Assembly: GCA_002898115.1 (NCBI GenBank) | Contig: BDTL01000092.1 | Span: 1 to 15,060 of the forward strand | Direction of reading: 5' to 3' | DNA length: 15,060 bases | From: a bacterium BMS3Bbin02 | GTDB taxonomy: Bacteria > Actinomycetota > Acidimicrobiia > Spongiisociales > UBA5794 | Shown here: one piece after another, positions 1 to 7,894 of the stretch | Layout of the letters: each line of letters begins with the position of its first letter | Numbering within the stretch: position 1 is the stretch's first letter | Translations under genes and position numbers: made by a program | Notes under the pieces: generated by a model | What the model saw: only the letters and a program-made list of their open reading frames with translations | The model's database searches: none | Told to the model about the DNA's origin: nothing

Positions 1-1
1 G

Positions 2-781
2 GGCATTCGACGCTTCAAGGGTTCTAGCGAGAAGCTCGCCAAGCGGGCACGCTCGTGGGAGACACGCGTCGGAAAACTCAAAGCCACCCGCACCGAAATA
101 GCCGCCAGTCGTCGCAACGTTGCAGTGCGGTTTCCGCAACCGGAGACGACCGGGAGGACACCGATCAAGGCGCAAGGACTGGGAAAGGCGTATGGCGACA
201 ACCTGGTGTTTCTCGATGTCGACGTGGATATCGATCGTAGCGAAAGGATGATCATTGTCGGCCTCAATGGCGCCGGGAAGACAACACTGCTGCGTATCCT
301 TGCTGGTGTCGAGACCGCTGATCTTGGGGAGGTCACCTATGGTCTGCGAGCGTCGGTCGGCTACTACGCCCAGGAGCACGAACAGATTCACGCAGGCAAG
401 ACTGTGATCGATCACATGCGAGCTGCCTCGGGCGCACCGGACAGGGAACTCCGGTCAGTGTTGGGACACTTCCTTCTGGCGGACAAAGTAGAGCAGGATG
501 CCGGGACCCTTTCTGGTGGCGAGAAGACAAAGCTGGCGCTCGCCCAGGTCGTGATGGGTCGACATAACCTACTGCTACTCGACGAACCGACGAACAACCT
601 TGACCCCCAATCCAAAGAAGCGCTACTTGACGCGTTGACCCAGTACGTCGGCACGTTGATTCTCGTGAGTCACGACACCGACTTCGTCGAACAGCTAGTG
701 CCCGATAGGGCGATCCTGATGCCGGATGGTGACACGGTATGGTTCGAGCAAGAGCTTCTCGAACTGGTGGCATTGACGTAA
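2..781 (+). CDS. ABC-F family ATPase, C-terminal part (cut by window start)
   Basis: The frame is open from base 2 to a TAA at 779-781, giving 259 residues with no start inside the window. The first ~40 residues are a Lys/Arg-rich helix matching the linker between the two ATPase domains of ABC-F proteins. The second nucleotide-binding domain follows: Walker A GLNGAGKTT near visible residue 87, signature LSGGE at ~170, Walker B LLLLDEPTNNLD with the catalytic Glu at ~195, and switch His in SHD at ~224. No membrane segments are present. ABC-F proteins (EttA, Uup and antibiotic-resistance types) are soluble, bind ribosomes and act in translation. They are usually ~530-600 residues, so roughly half is missing. 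The tail after the ATPase domain is short, without the long Uup coiled coil. Which subfamily it belongs to cannot be decided here. It converges on the minus-strand gene at 810 with a 28-base gap that contains no convincing terminator. Confidence 0.93.
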   Translation, partial: GIRRFKGSSEKLAKRARSWETRVGKLKATRTEIAASRRNVAVRFPQPETTGRTPIKAQGLGKAYGDNLVFLDVDVDIDRSERMIIVGLNGAGKTTLLRILAGVETADLGEVTYGLRASVGYYAQEHEQIHAGKTVIDHMRAASGAPDRELRSVLGHFLLADKVEQDAGTLSGGEKTKLALAQVVMGRHNLLLLDEPTNNLDPQSKEALLDALTQYVGTLILVSHDTDFVEQLVPDRAILMPDGDTVWFEQELLELVALT

Positions 782-809
782 CAGCACGCCGTGCATCACA
801 CCGGGGAAG

Positions 810-1409
810 TCAGATTTCGGTCTCGGTAATGGTGGACTCGATCTCTGAGTCGCTAAACGTGACTAGAGCGAGTGAGCGGTGGGTCGGCGAGGTGAAGATG
901 ACCCTGATGAAGTCCCTTTGGGTGAGAATCACTTCAGTGGAGTACCCGGGCTGGGGCGTGGCCCATTGCAGGAACAACTCCGTGCCAAGGCGCCGGACGC
1001 TTACCGAGCCGCCCTCGAGGTGAATAACCTGCGTATCGACACGATCGTCGATCGGAGCATGAAACGTTGGTACGGACGACCGTTTGACATCAGGGATGAT
1101 GTCAAACGCGGAATCTCCTCCTCCGTCGGCTGCAGCATCACCCTCGCGAGTGCGATCAGTCTGGTCAAGCGCTCCCTCAGAAGTGTCATCGGTGCTGTCT
1201 TCGCCGCCGGAGGCTTGGGGCTCGTTCACCGATTGCACTGTCGCTGCGACGGGGAGCGCTGCTACTTCAGCCGCCGACAGCGGGTCCAGTGGTCGGTCAT
1301 TGACGCGACCACCGGCAACGGTGACGGCACCTAAAGCGACCAGACTTGTCACGGAGGCCACGATGACCCAGCCGACGACGAGGAGGAGTCTCTGCCGCAT
1401 TGCAATCAT
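810..1409 (-). CDS. Membrane-anchored hypothetical protein with acidic linker and extracytoplasmic beta-rich domain
   Basis: I do not recognise this 199-residue protein. It starts MIAMRQR and then has one hydrophobic segment at ~8-33, either a signal anchor or an uncleaved signal peptide. Residues ~66-105 form a low-complexity acidic linker rich in Asp, Glu, Gly, Ser and Thr. Residues ~125-199 look like a small beta-rich domain with GGSVSVRR, an Ala-Thr-Pro-Gln-Pro-Gly-Tyr turn and alternating hydrophobic strands. Basic residues before the hydrophobic stretch favour an outside C-terminus. The start is supported by a strong Shine-Dalgarno sequence (AAAGGAGG on the minus strand, 1421-1428) 11 bases upstream of the ATG. 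The gene is divergent from the response regulator at 1502 with a shared 92-base intergenic region, so it is a natural candidate for a target or an accessory sensor of that two-component system. That role is inferred from position only. Confidence 0.72.
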   Translation of the reverse strand: MIAMRQRLLLVVGWVIVASVTSLVALGAVTVAGGRVNDRPLDPLSAAEVAALPVAATVQSVNEPQASGGEDSTDDTSEGALDQTDRTREGDAAADGGGDSAFDIIPDVKRSSVPTFHAPIDDRVDTQVIHLEGGSVSVRRLGTELFLQWATPQPGYSTEVILTQRDFIRVIFTSPTHRSLALVTFSDSEIESTITETEI

Positions 1410-1501
1410 TGTGGAACAAACCTCCTTTGGCGCTGGCCAATATTACGTTAAAGAATCAATAAAGTGCGTTGAGATTTGCACAAGGTCTCTACAGTGACCC
1501 C
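1410..1501. promoter_or_regulatory. Divergent intergenic region between secreted protein and response regulator
   Basis: This 92-base AT-richer stretch must hold the promoters of both divergent genes. On the plus strand, TTGAGA at 1469-1474 and TACAGT at 1490-1495 resemble -35 and -10 boxes, though the 15-base spacer is short. A start point about 7 bases after that -10 would fall on the response-regulator ATG at 1502, which lacks a clear Shine-Dalgarno sequence, so its mRNA may be leaderless. The minus-strand side carries a good ribosome binding site and AT-rich segments such as TAATAT (minus strand), but no clean promoter. These are motif readings by eye. Only the existence of a shared regulatory region is solid. 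Confidence 0.4.
1421..1428 (-). promoter_or_regulatory. Strong ribosome binding site of the 810-1409 gene
   Basis: On the minus strand this reads AAAGGAGG, close to the full anti-16S complement, and lies 11 bases from the ATG at 1409. It fixes the start of an otherwise unrecognised gene and supports it being real. Most other starts in the window have weak or no Shine-Dalgarno sequence. Confidence 0.6.
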
Positions 1502-2188
1502 ATGGCATCAGTCGTGATCATCGAGGACGAGCAACGCATCCGCGAGTTACTGGCACGTGTGCTCGCAGACCAGGGTTATGTCGTCGACTCAACCGGCACC
1601 GCGATGGACGGGCTGCATGCGGTCGTCCGGGGATCACCCGATCTTGTCATCCTCGATATGGGGCTGCCGGATCTCGACGGGACGGAGCTCCTCAAAATGA
1701 TCCGTGCCGTCAGCGATGTTCCCATCATCGTTGCGACCGCCCGCGGCGAGGACGCCGACGTCATCAAGACACTCGATGCAGGCGCGGACGATTACCTCGT
1801 GAAGCCGTTCTCGGTTGAGCAATTGGAAGCTCGTGTGCGCGCGGTGCTCCGACGAATGTCGGGCGACGCCAGACGAGGTCAGCCGCTGCTGATCGGAGAT
1901 CTTGAAATTGATGTCGCTGCCAGAGTCGTCAAACTGAACGACAAGGAGCTGGATCTCAGCCCCAAGGAGTTCGACCTTCTGCGGTTCCTTGCAGAAAGGG
2001 TTGGTGAAGTGGTTTCGAAACGCGAGATCTTGGCTGAAGTGTGGCGTCAGCCGTACGGTGGGTCCGAGAAGACTGTTGATGTCCATATCTCGTGGCTTCG
2101 GAAAAAACTCGGCGAGTCTGGGGCGAAGTCGAGATATCTCCAAACCGTGTTCGGCGTTGGAGTGAAGCTGGTCGATCCAAGCGAGTGA
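1502..2188 (+). CDS. OmpR/PhoB-family response regulator
   Basis: A 228-residue two-component response regulator. The receiver domain (residues ~2-117) has the acidic pocket E8-D9-E10, phospho-acceptor D52 in LVILDMGLPD, conserved T79 and K101 in YLVKPFS. The C-terminal winged-helix DNA-binding domain (~130-226) has LSPKEFDLLRFL, the recognition-helix region TVDVHISWLRKKLG and the closing wing YLQTVFGVGVKLV, all typical of OmpR/PhoB. Length is normal for the family. The ATG at 1502 is preferred over an upstream in-frame start at 1469 because MASVVIIEDE aligns with the usual beginning of receiver domains. The stop overlaps the start of the sensor kinase by four bases, so the two are translationally coupled and form one two-component system. 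The input signal is unknown. The divergent membrane-anchored protein at 810-1409 may belong to its regulon. Confidence 0.95.
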   Translation: MASVVIIEDEQRIRELLARVLADQGYVVDSTGTAMDGLHAVVRGSPDLVILDMGLPDLDGTELLKMIRAVSDVPIIVATARGEDADVIKTLDAGADDYLVKPFSVEQLEARVRAVLRRMSGDARRGQPLLIGDLEIDVAARVVKLNDKELDLSPKEFDLLRFLAERVGEVVSKREILAEVWRQPYGGSEKTVDVHISWLRKKLGESGAKSRYLQTVFGVGVKLVDPSE

Positions 2189-3510
2189 GACGCAGACTCG
2201 CGCTCGTGTCGCTCGCCGTGGTGGCACTCGTGGTCGTGTCCTTGCTGTTGCCGCTGGCGGTCCTGGTCCGTAATCAGGCCCAAGATCGAGCGTTGTCTCG
2301 AGCAGAGCGCGAGGCAAAGTCCATTGCCGCAGCGGTGGCAGTACTTTCTTCCGGGCCGGAAGTCGACACCGACGATCCCGCGTTGATCCAGACCGTGCTC
2401 GACAGTTTCGGATCGCCCGACGGGATCTCGGTGATCCTGCCGTCCACGGAGGTGATCGGCGAACAATTCAGTGTTGGCGTAAACCTTGACCGGGCGAGAT
2501 CAGGGAGTGCGTTTACCGCACGAATCTCGTCTGGAGCCGAAGTACTTGTCCCCGTCCTAGTTTCTGACGGCCCCGCTTCTTCTTCGTCGACAGCAGTCGT
2601 TGTCCGTGCCTTCGTCCCGAATGAGGAACTCACTCGAGGAGTCATCGTGGCGTGGTTCATGCTGGGAGGGCTTGGCGTCTTCCTGATACTTGTCGCGGTG
2701 TGGGCGGCCGACCGGTTCGGGCGTTCGGTAGTTCGGCCGGTAACTGCCCTTTCGGAAGCCGCCCATCGACTCGGGCGCGGTGAGCTCGACTCCCGTGTCG
2801 ACCCTGACGGACCCGAGGAAATCGCCGAGGTCGGGAAGGCGTTCAACACGCTCGCGCGGCAGCTAGGAGACCTGCTATCGGCCGAGCGAGAGTCTCTTGC
2901 AGACCTTTCGCATCGGCTGCGGACACCGCTCGCGGCTCTGCGTCTCCAGGCGGGAACGCTGTCGAACCAGGAGGAGGCCGCCGCGATCCTCGTTGACATC
3001 GAGGCCCTTGAGGGAGCTGTCGACTTCCTTATCGAACAAGCGCGGGCTCCCGACCCCGACCGGACAGGTAGGCGATGCGACATGTCGGCTGTGGTTCGAC
3101 ACAGGGGGCCGTTTTGGAAGGTCCTAGCCGACGAACAGGGTCGAGCAACAACGATCCGCACCTCAGGCGGGAGCCTTCTCGTCGGGATTGCGGCAGACGA
3201 ACTCGGTGTGATCATCGACACGCTGCTCGAGAATGTCTTCGCGCACACGCCTGCGGGGACGAGTTATTCGGTGACAGCTCATCGGACGCCGAGAGGCGAA
3301 GCGGTACTCGTCATCGAGGATGACGGACCGGGGTTCTCTCAGGGGGATGTCATGGAGCGCGGTGTGTCGGGAGCTGGCGGAACGGGTCTCGGTCTCGACA
3401 TTGTTCGACGAACGGTTGAACGACATGATGGTGCGGTCCGGATTCGTCACGCGGTGTCAGGCGGCGCCCGCGTCGAAGTCTCGTTCCCGATCATCGCAAC
3501 ACCGTTATAG
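2185..3510 (+). CDS. Sensor histidine kinase with HAMP domain
   Basis: A 441-residue membrane sensor kinase, partner of the preceding response regulator. Starting at GTG 2185, which overlaps the regulator stop as GTGA, the order is: basic N-terminus and TM1 at ~5-28; an extracytoplasmic sensor region at ~29-150 that I do not recognise; TM2 at ~151-173; HAMP linker at ~174-226; HisKA with phospho-acceptor H243 in SHRLRTPLAALRL; and an ATPase domain with N-box N350, G1 box DDGPGF at 379-384 and G2 box GTGLGL at 399-404. An Arg replaces the usual Glu after the His (HRLRTPL instead of HELRTPL), a variant common among actinobacterial kinases. The frame stays open further upstream, but those residues overlap the regulator's DNA-binding domain and precede TM1, so the coupled GTG start is chosen. 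The gene ends eight bases before the convergent AAA ATPase gene. Confidence 0.94.
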   Translation: MRRRLALVSLAVVALVVVSLLLPLAVLVRNQAQDRALSRAEREAKSIAAAVAVLSSGPEVDTDDPALIQTVLDSFGSPDGISVILPSTEVIGEQFSVGVNLDRARSGSAFTARISSGAEVLVPVLVSDGPASSSSTAVVVRAFVPNEELTRGVIVAWFMLGGLGVFLILVAVWAADRFGRSVVRPVTALSEAAHRLGRGELDSRVDPDGPEEIAEVGKAFNTLARQLGDLLSAERESLADLSHRLRTPLAALRLQAGTLSNQEEAAAILVDIEALEGAVDFLIEQARAPDPDRTGRRCDMSAVVRHRGPFWKVLADEQGRATTIRTSGGSLLVGIAADELGVIIDTLLENVFAHTPAGTSYSVTAHRTPRGEAVLVIEDDGPGFSQGDVMERGVSGAGGTGLGLDIVRRTVERHDGAVRIRHAVSGGARVEVSFPIIATPL

Positions 3511-3518
3511 ATCTGCGG

Positions 3519-5012
3519 TCACACCGCCGCTTTTGGTGTCCCTGCCGCCGGTACCGCCCGGTTTTGTGCCCACGCTCGAAGTCGGGCGATGTCTTCGGGT
3601 CGTGATTGCGAGAGCGGGACGGTTGCAGAAACCTCGTCCAGGATGTGATCCACTGTGACGGTTGTTTCGTCGTCCAGCGAGCGGTACAGGGCGCCGACGA
3701 TGCTTGACTCAATCTCCGCACCGGAGAACCCGGTTGTGGCTTCGGCCAGCATGTCGATGTCGAATTCCGCAGTGTCGAGGTTGCGGCGGGTCATGTGGAG
3801 CTCCAGAATCGCGCGGCGCGCCGACAGTTCCGGGAGGTCTACGAAGAAGATCTCGTCGAATCTGCCGCGCCGCAGGAACTCAGGGGGTAGGGACGTGACG
3901 TCGTTTGCGGTCGCCACGATGAAGACGTCCGCTTCATGATCTTGCATCCAGCGAAGGAACGTTCCGAGGATCCGTCTGCTCACGCCCCCATCTCCTTCCC
4001 CGGAGGAAGCGAAGCCTTTCTCGATCTCGTCGATCCACAATACGACGGGCGACATTGTTTCAATGGACGCGAGTGCAGTAGTGAGGCGCGTCTCGGTCTC
4101 GCCAATGTATTTCGAATACAGCCGAGACGGATCGAGGAGGACGAGGGGGCGACCCCATGTGGTAGCCAGCGTCTTGGCGACGAACGATTTACCGCACCCC
4201 GGGATACCTGTCATCAGGATGCCGCGCGGCGTTCCGAGACCGAGCTGTTCAGCGAGTCCTTGTGCGACCGCGCGTTCGCGCAGAGAGAGCCATCGCTTCA
4301 GACCCTGAAGGCCACCCACTTGATCGAGGGTGCCGACTTTCTGCTCCACGAGTTCGAGGATGCCGTCGTTCGCGAGTAGGGCGGCTTTCGCCATCCGAAG
4401 TTTCGGGATGTCGGTCGTGTCGATCGTTGACTCGTCGAGCAGGGTCTTCTGCAAGAGACGTTCGGCTTCGGACAGGCTCAAGCCCCGTAGGGCTGAGACC
4501 ATTCGAGATCTGTCCATCGGAACAAGGTCGACGATGAGTCCCCGGCGAACGAAGTTCCGCAGCGTCGCATCAACAAGATCGGCAATCTCGGCATCGCTCG
4601 GCGGTTTGAGACGCCACTGTCTCGCCTGCTCACGCAGTTCGTCGGGAATGCTGAAATCGGGGCCTGTGACGATATACGTTTGTCCCGGTTTCGCGTTCGT
4701 TGTCGCTTCCTTGAGGGCCCGGACAACCGTCGGATTGTCGAGGAAGGGGTACAGGTCAGCGAAGATAAACACTCCGGGACCAACGAGTGCAGTTGTGAAG
4801 TCCAGGGCTATGGTCGGATCCTGGGTACCGTATTGACTCGCGAGGCCTTGTTTGGACAAGCCGCTGGTTGCCGACCAGATCCACACCGGCAAGTTGAGGT
4901 CGTCGGCGACGCGTCCAAGGAGCCGCACGAACCGCGACTCTTCGTCAGTCTCGACGGCAAGGAGCGGGTGGCGCGAACGGAGGAGTGCTGTGAGATCTTC
5001 CATCGAATCCAT
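3519..5012 (-). CDS. Ycf46-like AAA ATPase
   Basis: About 497 residues. The N-terminal domain (~1-170) begins with MDSMEDLTALLRSRHPLLAV, like the N-terminal region of the Ycf46 family of cyanobacteria and plastids, where a degenerate ATPase-like fold precedes the active AAA module. The C-terminal AAA domain has Walker A GIPGCGKS at ~269-276, Walker B LWIDEIE at ~325-331, sensor-1 VATAND at ~366-371, arginine fingers in RRGRFDE at ~381-387 and the helical lid GFSGAEIE at ~429-436. It has no membrane segments or protease domain. Ycf46 has been linked to carbon dioxide use in cyanobacteria; its role in actinobacteria is unknown. An in-frame ATG at 5039 would add nine residues and one at 5003 would remove three. 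None has a clear Shine-Dalgarno sequence, and family similarity favours 5012 or 5003. It is convergent with the kinase and divergent from the Pat-like gene. Confidence 0.88.
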   Translation of the reverse strand: MDSMEDLTALLRSRHPLLAVETDEESRFVRLLGRVADDLNLPVWIWSATSGLSKQGLASQYGTQDPTIALDFTTALVGPGVFIFADLYPFLDNPTVVRALKEATTNAKPGQTYIVTGPDFSIPDELREQARQWRLKPPSDAEIADLVDATLRNFVRRGLIVDLVPMDRSRMVSALRGLSLSEAERLLQKTLLDESTIDTTDIPKLRMAKAALLANDGILELVEQKVGTLDQVGGLQGLKRWLSLRERAVAQGLAEQLGLGTPRGILMTGIPGCGKSFVAKTLATTWGRPLVLLDPSRLYSKYIGETETRLTTALASIETMSPVVLWIDEIEKGFASSGEGDGGVSRRILGTFLRWMQDHEADVFIVATANDVTSLPPEFLRRGRFDEIFFVDLPELSARRAILELHMTRRNLDTAEFDIDMLAEATTGFSGAEIESSIVGALYRSLDDETTVTVDHILDEVSATVPLSQSRPEDIARLRAWAQNRAVPAAGTPKAAV

Positions 5013-5121
5013 GCACGAGTCATCGGCAAAACGTGTCATCGGCCAAAGCGATCTTTCGTGTCAAGAACCCATCGAAAGTAGTCTGGCGCGCTGAAGGCCG
5101 GTTGTTACTTCTCGATCGAGC

Positions 5122-5127
5122 GAAAGG
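5122..5127 (+). promoter_or_regulatory. Ribosome binding site deciding the start of the Pat-like gene
   Basis: GAAAGG lies ten bases before ATG 5138. It supports this start over upstream in-frame codons reaching back to 5033, which would run into the divergent AAA ATPase gene. No recognisable -35/-10 pair was found in 5040-5137, the region that should hold both divergent promoters. Confidence 0.4.
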
Positions 5128-5137
5128 TGTGGTCGTT

Positions 5138-7885
5138 ATGAACACCGATACAACTGTCGTCGACGCGCCCGAGGGCTACCCCGATGGGTGGCAGTTCGAC
5201 ACCGTCCTCAAGGATGGAAAGACCGTCCGCGTCCGACCGATCGTCGCCAGCGACGGCGCCGGTCTCCAGACGCTGGTGCGCGGCATGTCGAGCGAAAGCG
5301 CCTATCACCGTTTCTTTCGCGTCAAACACGAGCTCTCCCAATCTGAGCTGGAGTACTTCACAGTTGTTGACTACGCCGACCGCATGGCATTTGTGGCGAT
5401 TGCCTCGGGTGAGCTCATCGGTGTGGGGCGGTACGACCGACAGAACGAGGGCACGGTCGCGGAGGTTGCGTTTGCTGTTGCTGAAGGTCATCAGGGGAGA
5501 GGGGTAGCAAGCCAGCTCATCCAGCATCTCACGAACTATGCCCGCACCCAGGATATCGACCAGTTCAGCGCCTATGTGCTGGCCGACAACCACTCGATGA
5601 TGCGGGTGTTTCGTAACGCAGGGTTCCAGATGGAACGGTCGTTCGAAGCCGGTGTATACACGGTGAAATTCCCGACCGAGGAATCTGCCGAGCGTTGGGA
5701 GATCGAGACACAGCGCGAGCGCCGGGCTGTTGCCGCCTCCATGATGCCGATTTTCTATCCCCATTCGGTCGCGGTCATCGGTGCAAGCCGTAACCCGGGT
5801 TCGATCGGTGGTCGCTTGTTCCGGAACCTCCTCAAGGGTGAATTCACCGGACCTGTGTTTCCGATCAACCCGAGCGCGTCTGTGGTTCGCAGCGTGAAGG
5901 CTTACAAGTCCGTGCTGGATGTCCCTGACCCTATCGATCTCGCCTTCATCTGTGTTCCGGCCGCGCTTGTTCTCGGCGTTGTCGCGGAGTGTGCTGAGAA
6001 AGGCGTGAAGGGGCTTGTCGTCATCACTGCGGGATTCGGCGAGACTGGAGCGGCGGGCCTTGCCTTGGAGCAAGAGTTACTCAACCTCACGCGCTCCAGC
6101 GGAATGCGCATGGTTGGCCCGAACTGCATGGGCATCCTCAATACCGACCCTGTCGTCTCAATCGACGGACAGTTCGGGCCCATTTCACCTCCGCGGGGCA
6201 ACGTCGCCATGTCATCCCAGAGCGGTGCCCTTGGTATCGCGATCCTTGATTCTGCGAAGCGTCTCAACATCGGGATCTCTAGTTTTGTGTCTGTCGGTAA
6301 CAAAGCCGATGTGTCCGGCAACGACCTGCTGCTGTTCTGGGAAGATGATCCTTCGACCGATGTGATCCTGTTGTACCTTGAGTCCTTTGGCAACCCGCAC
6401 CGGTTCTCGCGGCTTGCGCGGCGCATCGCGCGAAAGAAGCCGATCGTCGTGGTGAAGTCCGGTCGTTCCGCGGCCGGGGCACGGGCAGCGAGTAGTCACA
6501 CCGGATCACTCGCGAGCTCCGACACTGCCGTGGATGCGCTGTTTCGTCAGGCAGGCGTGATTCGTCTCGACACGTTGGAGTCAATGTTCGACGTGACGTC
6601 ACTGCTCGCGAACCAGCCGTTACCGAAGGGACGTCGGGTCGGTATTCTCACGAACGCCGGGGGGCCTGCGATCCTTGCTGTCGATGCGCTTGAAGCTCAG
6701 GGACTCGACGTCGTTGAGTTTTCGGATTCGTTGAAAGCCAGCCTCCGGAAGAGTCTGTCGCCCGATGCGTCCGTCACCAATCCCGTTGATATGATCGCGT
6801 CTGCGGGTCCGAGTCAGTATGCCGAGTGTCTGTCATTGATGCTGGATTCTGCGGAGATCGATTCCGTACTGGTGATCTTCATCCCGGCATCATCCGACGG
6901 TGTTGTTGACACCGCGCAGGCCATTCGCGACACCGTGGACGGCTACGACGGTGACAAGACGGTCCTCGCGGTCTATATGTCGTCGGCCGGGGCTCCCGAC
7001 GAGCTTTCCGCCGGACCGAACAGGATTCCGACGTATCCGTTCCCGGAGCCTGCCGCCCTCGCCCTTTCAAAGGCGGTTGGATATGCAGAGTGGCGTGAGA
7101 AAGATCATGGCGATGTGGTTGAGTTTGACGACGTGGACAAAGAGTCGGCGCGGGTCATCGTGGAAGCCGCGATTGCGAGATCAACTCAGCCGGAAGGTCT
7201 CTGGCTTGAGCCCGCAGAGGTTGATGGCATCCTCGGTGCGTATGGGCTCTCTTTGCCCATGTCTCGCGTGGTGGCGACCGCCGACGAAGCTGTATCGGCC
7301 TGGTCCGCTGTCGGTGGGCCCGTTGTTCTTAAGGTTGTGGCTCCATCGGCGCTCCACAAGTCCGACATAGGCGGTGTCGCTCTCGATGTCGACTCGGAGG
7401 CTGACGTTCGGGCCGCGTTCACACGGGTGACATCGGTTGTGGACGACGCAGAGGGCGTTCTTGTCCAGGAGTTTGTGTCCGGGGGACATGAAGTGTTGAT
7501 CGGGACGACCGATGATCCGAACTTCGGTCCGCTTATCGTGTTCGGTCTCGGCGGCGTGTTTGTTGAGTTGATCGGTGATGTGTCGTTCCGCATCCATCCA
7601 ATCACCGACATCGAGGCAGATGACATGGTTCGTGAAGTGAAGTCGGCTCGCCTCCTTGAGGGGTATCGGGGTGGAGATCCCGGTGACATACCGGCCGTGA
7701 AGGAGACGCTGTTGCGCGTGTCCGCACTCGTCGAAGATCTTCCCGAGGTCGTTGAAATGGACCTCAACCCGGTGAAGGTGGGACTCCCCGGTACGGGTAT
7801 TTCCGTCGTTGACGCGCGTATCCGGGTGCGGTCCGTAGCCGACCGCTGGGTACCAAACCGGCGGGACATCCCGTCCGAGATCTAA
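5138..7885 (+). CDS. Pat-like protein lysine acetyltransferase: GNAT fused to NDP-forming acyl-CoA synthetase
   Basis: A 915-residue fusion. Residues ~28-180 are a GNAT N-acetyltransferase with acetyl-CoA loop Q119-G-R-G-V-A124. From ~202 follows an acyl-CoA synthetase (NDP-forming) core: CoA-binding Rossmann domain (SVAVIGASRNPGSIGG; GPNCMG at 327-332), succinyl-CoA ligase-like domains with SSHTGSLAS (H454), and a C-terminal ATP-grasp (~680-905) with HKSDIGGV (H740). N-terminal GNAT plus this large domain is the arrangement of type II Pat/Pka enzymes such as Streptomyces PatA, which acetylate lysines of AMP-forming acyl-CoA synthetases; Salmonella Pat has the reverse order. The start at ATG 5138 has GAAAGG ten bases upstream. 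The frame is open from 5033, but that would overlap the divergent AAA gene. It heads a probable operon with the CBS-BON gene, nine bases downstream. H454 is the position phosphorylated in true ADP-forming synthetases, so a catalytic role cannot be excluded. Confidence 0.9.
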   Translation: MNTDTTVVDAPEGYPDGWQFDTVLKDGKTVRVRPIVASDGAGLQTLVRGMSSESAYHRFFRVKHELSQSELEYFTVVDYADRMAFVAIASGELIGVGRYDRQNEGTVAEVAFAVAEGHQGRGVASQLIQHLTNYARTQDIDQFSAYVLADNHSMMRVFRNAGFQMERSFEAGVYTVKFPTEESAERWEIETQRERRAVAASMMPIFYPHSVAVIGASRNPGSIGGRLFRNLLKGEFTGPVFPINPSASVVRSVKAYKSVLDVPDPIDLAFICVPAALVLGVVAECAEKGVKGLVVITAGFGETGAAGLALEQELLNLTRSSGMRMVGPNCMGILNTDPVVSIDGQFGPISPPRGNVAMSSQSGALGIAILDSAKRLNIGISSFVSVGNKADVSGNDLLLFWEDDPSTDVILLYLESFGNPHRFSRLARRIARKKPIVVVKSGRSAAGARAASSHTGSLASSDTAVDALFRQAGVIRLDTLESMFDVTSLLANQPLPKGRRVGILTNAGGPAILAVDALEAQGLDVVEFSDSLKASLRKSLSPDASVTNPVDMIASAGPSQYAECLSLMLDSAEIDSVLVIFIPASSDGVVDTAQAIRDTVDGYDGDKTVLAVYMSSAGAPDELSAGPNRIPTYPFPEPAALALSKAVGYAEWREKDHGDVVEFDDVDKESARVIVEAAIARSTQPEGLWLEPAEVDGILGAYGLSLPMSRVVATADEAVSAWSAVGGPVVLKVVAPSALHKSDIGGVALDVDSEADVRAAFTRVTSVVDDAEGVLVQEFVSGGHEVLIGTTDDPNFGPLIVFGLGGVFVELIGDVSFRIHPITDIEADDMVREVKSARLLEGYRGGDPGDIPAVKETLLRVSALVEDLPEVVEMDLNPVKVGLPGTGISVVDARIRVRSVADRWVPNRRDIPSEI

Positions 7886-7894
7886 GGTAGACCC

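Noticed and set aside
784..794. GCACGCCGTGC hairpin after the ABC-F stop, possible terminator
   Set aside because: Only a 4-base stem with a 3-base loop and no following T-run; too weak to call.
2274..3248. Minus-strand open frame of 324 codons inside the histidine kinase
   Set aside because: Ser/Arg/Thr-rich shadow translation typical of antisense high-GC frames; the plus strand holds all kinase boxes.
3511..3518. Whether the kinase/AAA junction hides a small gene or terminator
   Set aside because: The convergent stops are only eight bases apart; nothing fits.
5033..5137. N-terminal extension of the Pat-like protein from an upstream in-frame start
   Set aside because: It would overlap the divergent AAA gene, has no GNAT-family similarity, and ATG 5138 has a plausible ribosome binding site.
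5105..6073. Minus-strand open frame of 322 codons under the start of the Pat-like gene
   Set aside because: Antisense to a GNAT/CoA-binding region with well-placed motifs; no domain or ribosome binding site seen.
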